Origin: Liolophura sinensis
Taxonomy: Eukaryota > Mollusca > Polyplacophora > Chitonida > Chitonidae
Direction of reading: 5' to 3'
DNA: 60,000 nt
Assembly: GCF_032854445.1 (NCBI RefSeq)
Contig: NC_088300.1
Location: 75,633,005 to 75,693,004, forward strand
Position numbers and translations under genes: made by a program. Every line of letters begins with the position of its first letter. Within the stretch, counting starts at the first letter, position 1. Below are positions 49,801 to 55,800 of this stretch, piece after piece. Under the pieces are notes generated by a model. That model did no database searches. It had not been told where the DNA came from and saw only the letters and a program-made list of their open reading frames with translations.

Positions 49801-52800
49801 TTGCTCCTAGGCCAGGTGGCTTTTAGCTTTAATATCCTTCCTCTTCCTATTCTCCAGGTGACGGTGATTGACGGAGACAGACGGGCACTGTGCTCCTCGA
49901 CAGGGGATCCTCATATACAGACCTACGACGGACAGTAAGCTCACGAATCTGAAGTCTCACCTGAACATGGAAGGCTAGATCCGAATAATTGACAACACTC
50001 TTAGAGTCGTCAAACTATTTTCCAGTGTGAAAAGTAGGATAAAACAAGGCAGTATTTTACATCTTCATACACTAAGACATCAATTCCGTAAGTATTTCTC
50101 TGCAACCCATAAATATTTTCGAGGGACAATGTCATTTTCAGAAGTGTATTCAGAAAACATTGTATGGAGTATAGCGTACTGTTTTGTTTTGTTTTTTTCA
50201 TCTTTTAGACGCTACAACAATTATTTGGAAGGGGAGCTAATCATGTACAAGCACCAGACAAGACCATATGAGGTGGGTCGTATTATTTTATATGTGAAGA
50301 AATCTTTAACTAAAGCTGATGTGCGCTTTCTGCTGTTATTACTTCTTAGAATGTATATTGGTTTGACGTACGTGGCGCAATGACTTGCGGTTAAATAAAT
50401 CAATATATTTTTATTTAGAAATGTGAGAGTTAAACGTGAGTGATTATGATTTGTTACCAGGTTCGGGCCCGAACGATGCGCTGTAGTTCAAGGCGATCTA
50501 GACCCACGTGCAACTGTGGAATCGCAGTGCGAGCTGGAGATGACGTCATCACTCTCAGTCGATGTGAAATCGGAGAGCAACATCACCATGACCACCACCA
50601 TCACCATTCCAGCCAATCAATGGCTCTGCAATTGTACAAGAATGGTGAACTGACCAGCGGAACTACCGTCAGGAGACTGGGTTGTGGTCAGAAATATGAG
50701 GTAAGACAGACACAGAAATTCATTATATCTGATTCTTTGTTACATAAAGCTGTATCCATACAGGTAATGCTCCAGTAAATTCTGTCCTCACTTCCGTTCG
50801 CAGGTGTACTTACCCACCGGGACTAAGATTACAGTGCAGGCTGTCTCCACGTCTTTCATCAACTTCTGGATAACCCCGTCAGCTGCTGACAGAAACTCAG
50901 TCACCGGTGAGAAACTAATGGAAAGAGTTTTGTCTTTTAAGAACATGCATAAGCAGGGCATGAAGGAACTTTGAAAAAGAATAGTTTTGAAATGAACACC
51001 ATTTTTAAAATAAAAACAATGTTGAAATAAAACCAGTGTTGAAGTGAAAAAAAAAAACAGTGTGGAAATGTGTTGACTACTTGTACAAACACATGCAGAC
51101 TATGTACAATGCACATATTTTGTTCATAAATTTTGCAGAAATACTCTTTAGCATGGTGTAAAACACCAGTCAAATAAATAATATACGTAACTTGATTTTC
51201 TACGTTGGAGCTCAGTTACCTCACAGTGATCAGATAATATCCGCGATGTTTTTTCATCGGTGAACTGTCTTAATAGAATGTTTTGTATTAACAGTTAAAT
51301 ACCCCTTCATTATATTAAAACTAAAGTTCTGTGTGAACCCTGCACATATCGTTGTAGGACTGTGTGGGACGTATAACAGTAACCGACGCGATGACTACAT
51401 GGGACCAGGCGGTGTATCGTACAGTCGCTACCTGAGAAACAGCCAGCCCGACCCCTACATAGCAGCCTGGAGGTAACTTCACCTGGAGTGATTAATTGTT
51501 TTTTGTTTTTTTTTTGTTGTACTCAAGAATATTTCACTTATACGATGGCGGCCAGCATTATGGTGGGTGGGACTAATTGTTATAGTGTTCCCAAAGAACG
51601 AAGATACACACACTGACCAGTAGATAATACATAGTTTTCCTCTGAAATATAAACACACAGACATATGAACAATATCTTTCTTGGTAAAATACGAAATCAC
51701 AAGAGTTAAAGTGGGATAATGCCAGCGAACGACAAATTGGCATGAATGGAACAAGGGAGGCTACTCTAAATGACATTTGCGCAAGCGCTTGCGTTCAAAA
51801 GAACTTGTCGCAAGGGGCAGCAGACAAACAGATATTCTTTTGTGCTCCTTGATATTTTTATTGCGATATTCGCATATTAGCATATTCGCATATTAGTGAC
51901 GTTAGCTGAATTTCGAATTTATATTACATATATATTATTTTGTATACTCGTATGATTTCTAATTTCCTGGAAAAGTTAATTATATGCAAGATAACGTGCA
52001 CTTCAGATCTCTCTAAGTGCTGACCATGTACCTGGTGGACCTTTGAACCTTTACTTCTCATTTTCTAGAAATTATATTCAAACAATAATCCTATATACTT
52101 AAGGCGAAACACTCCACGGTTTGTTATGCTGTGACATGTTTCTGTTCTGTACGATAGAGTGGCAGAGAGTATATTTACGGGAGTGGCGGCGATCCCCGGT
52201 GGGGAACGACAGAGGTACTGCCACTGTTACCACCCAGAACACGCTCCGTGTGGCATCAGCTATGACATCAATCGATGTGTCACCACCTCAGGTAAGTAAC
52301 AGACACCCTGCCACAATCTGGCATCAGCGACGATGAGTGACCTCCCCGGATAATTAGCAGACACTGCTGCTGTTAAAACTCGGAAACAGGTATAAGGTAT
52401 CTGCCGCTGTCACTGTTACTTGTTGTCTGAAGGCTGTTGTATTGTAACTCCATATGGGTGACCTCAACACTTTCTGTGTTATAACTTGTTATAATTATTG
52501 TTTAGTATTATTGATAATAAACATTATTATCTCGCATCAGACAAAATACACCGGCTTTCATTGGATAGCATCGGTAGGTGGAGGACGTGTATATTCACGT
52601 GTCCTACAGCCAACATCAAGTCAGCTGACTAGGTTATTTCCCTTGGTTCGCTTGTGAAAACAATGGTCACATCACTGGAGCGATTCGCCTATACATCGGT
52701 CTTGTCCCTGAATTGATGGGTCTTTTGCGCATTAAATTGGTTACGTGGTTACTCAGTTTAGGATGCGGAAAAATATCCCTCTACACCATATGTTTCTATA

Positions 52801-55800
52801 TCCAATGACTGAGTAAAAATGTAACTAATAGTGTGTGCTCATATAATATTGTTATCATGTTGTGTTTTATTTTCATTTATCAGCGTATGATATAACCAAC
52901 GAGCTGATAAAACAAGCCAGAGCTCCGCGATTAGTGACCACAAGGCACAGGAGAGCTGCGCCCAACACTGCGCCCACAACAACAGCACCAACAGCTGTAC
53001 AGCAAACGGTAATGAGTAGATTTAAATACATGCAGAAAATGTAGGTGAAGCTGAGCGCTTAGACTACAGCGATGTTATGTTGTAGGATTACCAGGTGCCA
53101 GTTTTAAACTTTAGACATAGCTAAATGCTTAATGCCGCAGCGTCTATTTATTTTTAAAGATTGCGGATGTTTTATTGTTTCCAGCAGGTACCTGGCGGCT
53201 GTGGACATAATTCACGTACCTAAACAATCAAGTAAATAAAGAAATAAATAAATCAATAAATAATTTCACTTAGGCTAGACGTTTTTGTCTTAAACATGTT
53301 TGTGCATACATGTACGCTGTCCAGTATATGTAATGATGTGTATGTAAGCTTTATTTAGTTATACGCTGTATTTACGACTCAGACTCAAACAAACGAGAAT
53401 GGAGAGAGCTCATCTTGGAAAGATCGTACAATGATTTTTTATCTTGATTTTTATCCTTGGATTAGTAAAAAAGGGGCCTTTTTCAGAATTCACCATTCCA
53501 GATAAATATTCACATTTCGAGACAACCGTTCAAACTGAATTGACTACTTGAACATGTCCAGTTGCGTAATGACTTAGAGGCCTCTCACATATGCGGTTGC
53601 TGTGAGTTCAAGTCCAGCTCAAGCTGACTTCCTCTCAAGCCGTACCTGGGAAGGTTGTCCAGCAACTTGTGAATTGTTGTGGGTTTCCCCCGAGCTCTGC
53701 CCGGTTTCCTCCCGCCATAGTGCTGGCCGCTGTCATATAAGTGAAATATTCTAGACTACGGCGTAAAATATCATCAAATAAATAAATCCTTACCCATGGT
53801 AACAACTTGTGATGTTCTTGTGTAAGCAGAACTGTGCGAACTCCTCTTGGACTCTTGACCAGGCGAGAGACTACTGCCAAGAGTACCTAGACAACTCCAC
53901 AGCCGCCATGAGGTGTGACGCTCACTTTAACCTATCCTCAGTTCACCGAGTCGACGACTGCGCAGTGGACCTTCAGGTGACTTGACAACACACGCATCCA
54001 TCACTGTACTCATATTATATACGAAGACGAGAACGTGAGAATATTATTTATACAGGAGTTTACTAAAATACATTTTCACAGATCACAGTTCACGTAGACA
54101 TGGTTCTGGTTATCTTCGTGCTAGGTGACATCTGCTGAAGAGATGTCTAGAACTTTGGACTTTACGCAGAGCTAAAAGATGTGTGGTGTTGCCTGTATCA
54201 AACTATAAATGCTATGATTTAATGTATAGCAAAAATTTTTAAATTTAAAATACTATTTTAAAACAATTAACAAAGCCCTGGACACATAGTGTTTCGTTTA
54301 TCTACAGTGTACGGATGATGTTGTGTATGCCCGCTCCATGATTGATGACATCATCAGTTACTGTGTAGAGGAAGTCCAGAAACACAACACTCCTCAGACC
54401 AATGATACCACCAGAAAGGACCTGGTAGTTCTGGTGACACAGCTCTGTTTGGAGGAATGCCAGAACGGAGGATCCTGTCAACAGGGTATAAACACTATCT
54501 AGGCCCACCATCTAGTAATTTCAATGACTTTTCTTAAATGAATATCCCGATGAAGTTTACAAATTGGCATTTCAGAGCTATAGTATATGCTGCTATTTTT
54601 GTAGGACTCCTCACTTTTAACAATTATATATCGGTCACAAAGGTAGTATGTGAATGTTTGCCATCATCTATTAATAAATGTCACATATGGCTGTTCCCTT
54701 GATCTGTATAAGTAAAAAGGTTGTCGTTTTTGCACTGGAAATAGTAAATTTCCTTCGACATGCAGCTGATTCATGGAATTTACTTGTATAAAATCTTGGG
54801 GGGCTTGGACAATATTTATAGATTTGTTTTGCAATTCCTTCGGAGTATTGCATTGTGTAAAGCTCCATATCGTGATGCAAAGCTAACCTAACTGCTAATT
54901 TATCAGAAAAAGCTCTGGCAAAGTTGCTGAACCCGTTTGTTTGACGCACATACTTTGTTGTCTGTGAATTTCGGACCAAATGGCTGTGAGTGTTACAGGG
55001 GTGTGCTCGTGTGCTGACGGCTTCACTGGTGTTGACTGCTCTGTCGGGAAAAACTCCACACCTATCGTCGACCCGATCCCAGCAGATGGGGAACCATGTG
55101 ACCTTCGGGGGGATAGCTGTCTGTTTGTACCTGTCACTGGTGATGATTTTGTTGACACGGAAGACTTAAAATGTGAACTCACCTATGTTCAGGTACAAGT
55201 CACTGATATATACACGAATTAAAGACGCAGATCCAGATTACAAAACACACATCCGCCTGAGAAAATGCCGAAGAGAAGTTGTTTGAAATATTTATTCGAA
55301 AGGCCAAGGAATTAAGGGTTTTATTAGTGCAGATTGTCAACATTTACCTGTATGAAAACTACTGAAGGTATTCAATTCTACCGTCAACGATTTATAACGC
55401 GTTTTCAAATGACACATTCTTGGACATACTTCATATTTGACTCTACCAGGTAAAGGACTCGGTGTCTGATGAAGAAAAGACGGACCTAGTGAACGCCACG
55501 TACGTAGACATATCCCGAGTCAGCTGCCCCCTGTACAGTACCCACAGCGTGAAGGTAAAGGTCACCAATAACGGGCAAGTCTTCAGCCAGCAATCGTATC
55601 TCCATGTAGTCTACGACTCCAAGTGTAGTACCTGCCGACTTGATACACTCACCAACACGGCTAGCTGTAAACAAAGGGTAAGAATGTCACGCCTCACCAG
55701 CCCTCAGTCATGTCTTTTCAAATGTGTATATCCTGTGACAAATAGAATGATGAGAGTGATATCAGAGGCCATGACCCTCACTGGATGGGTCGCCAAAGGT

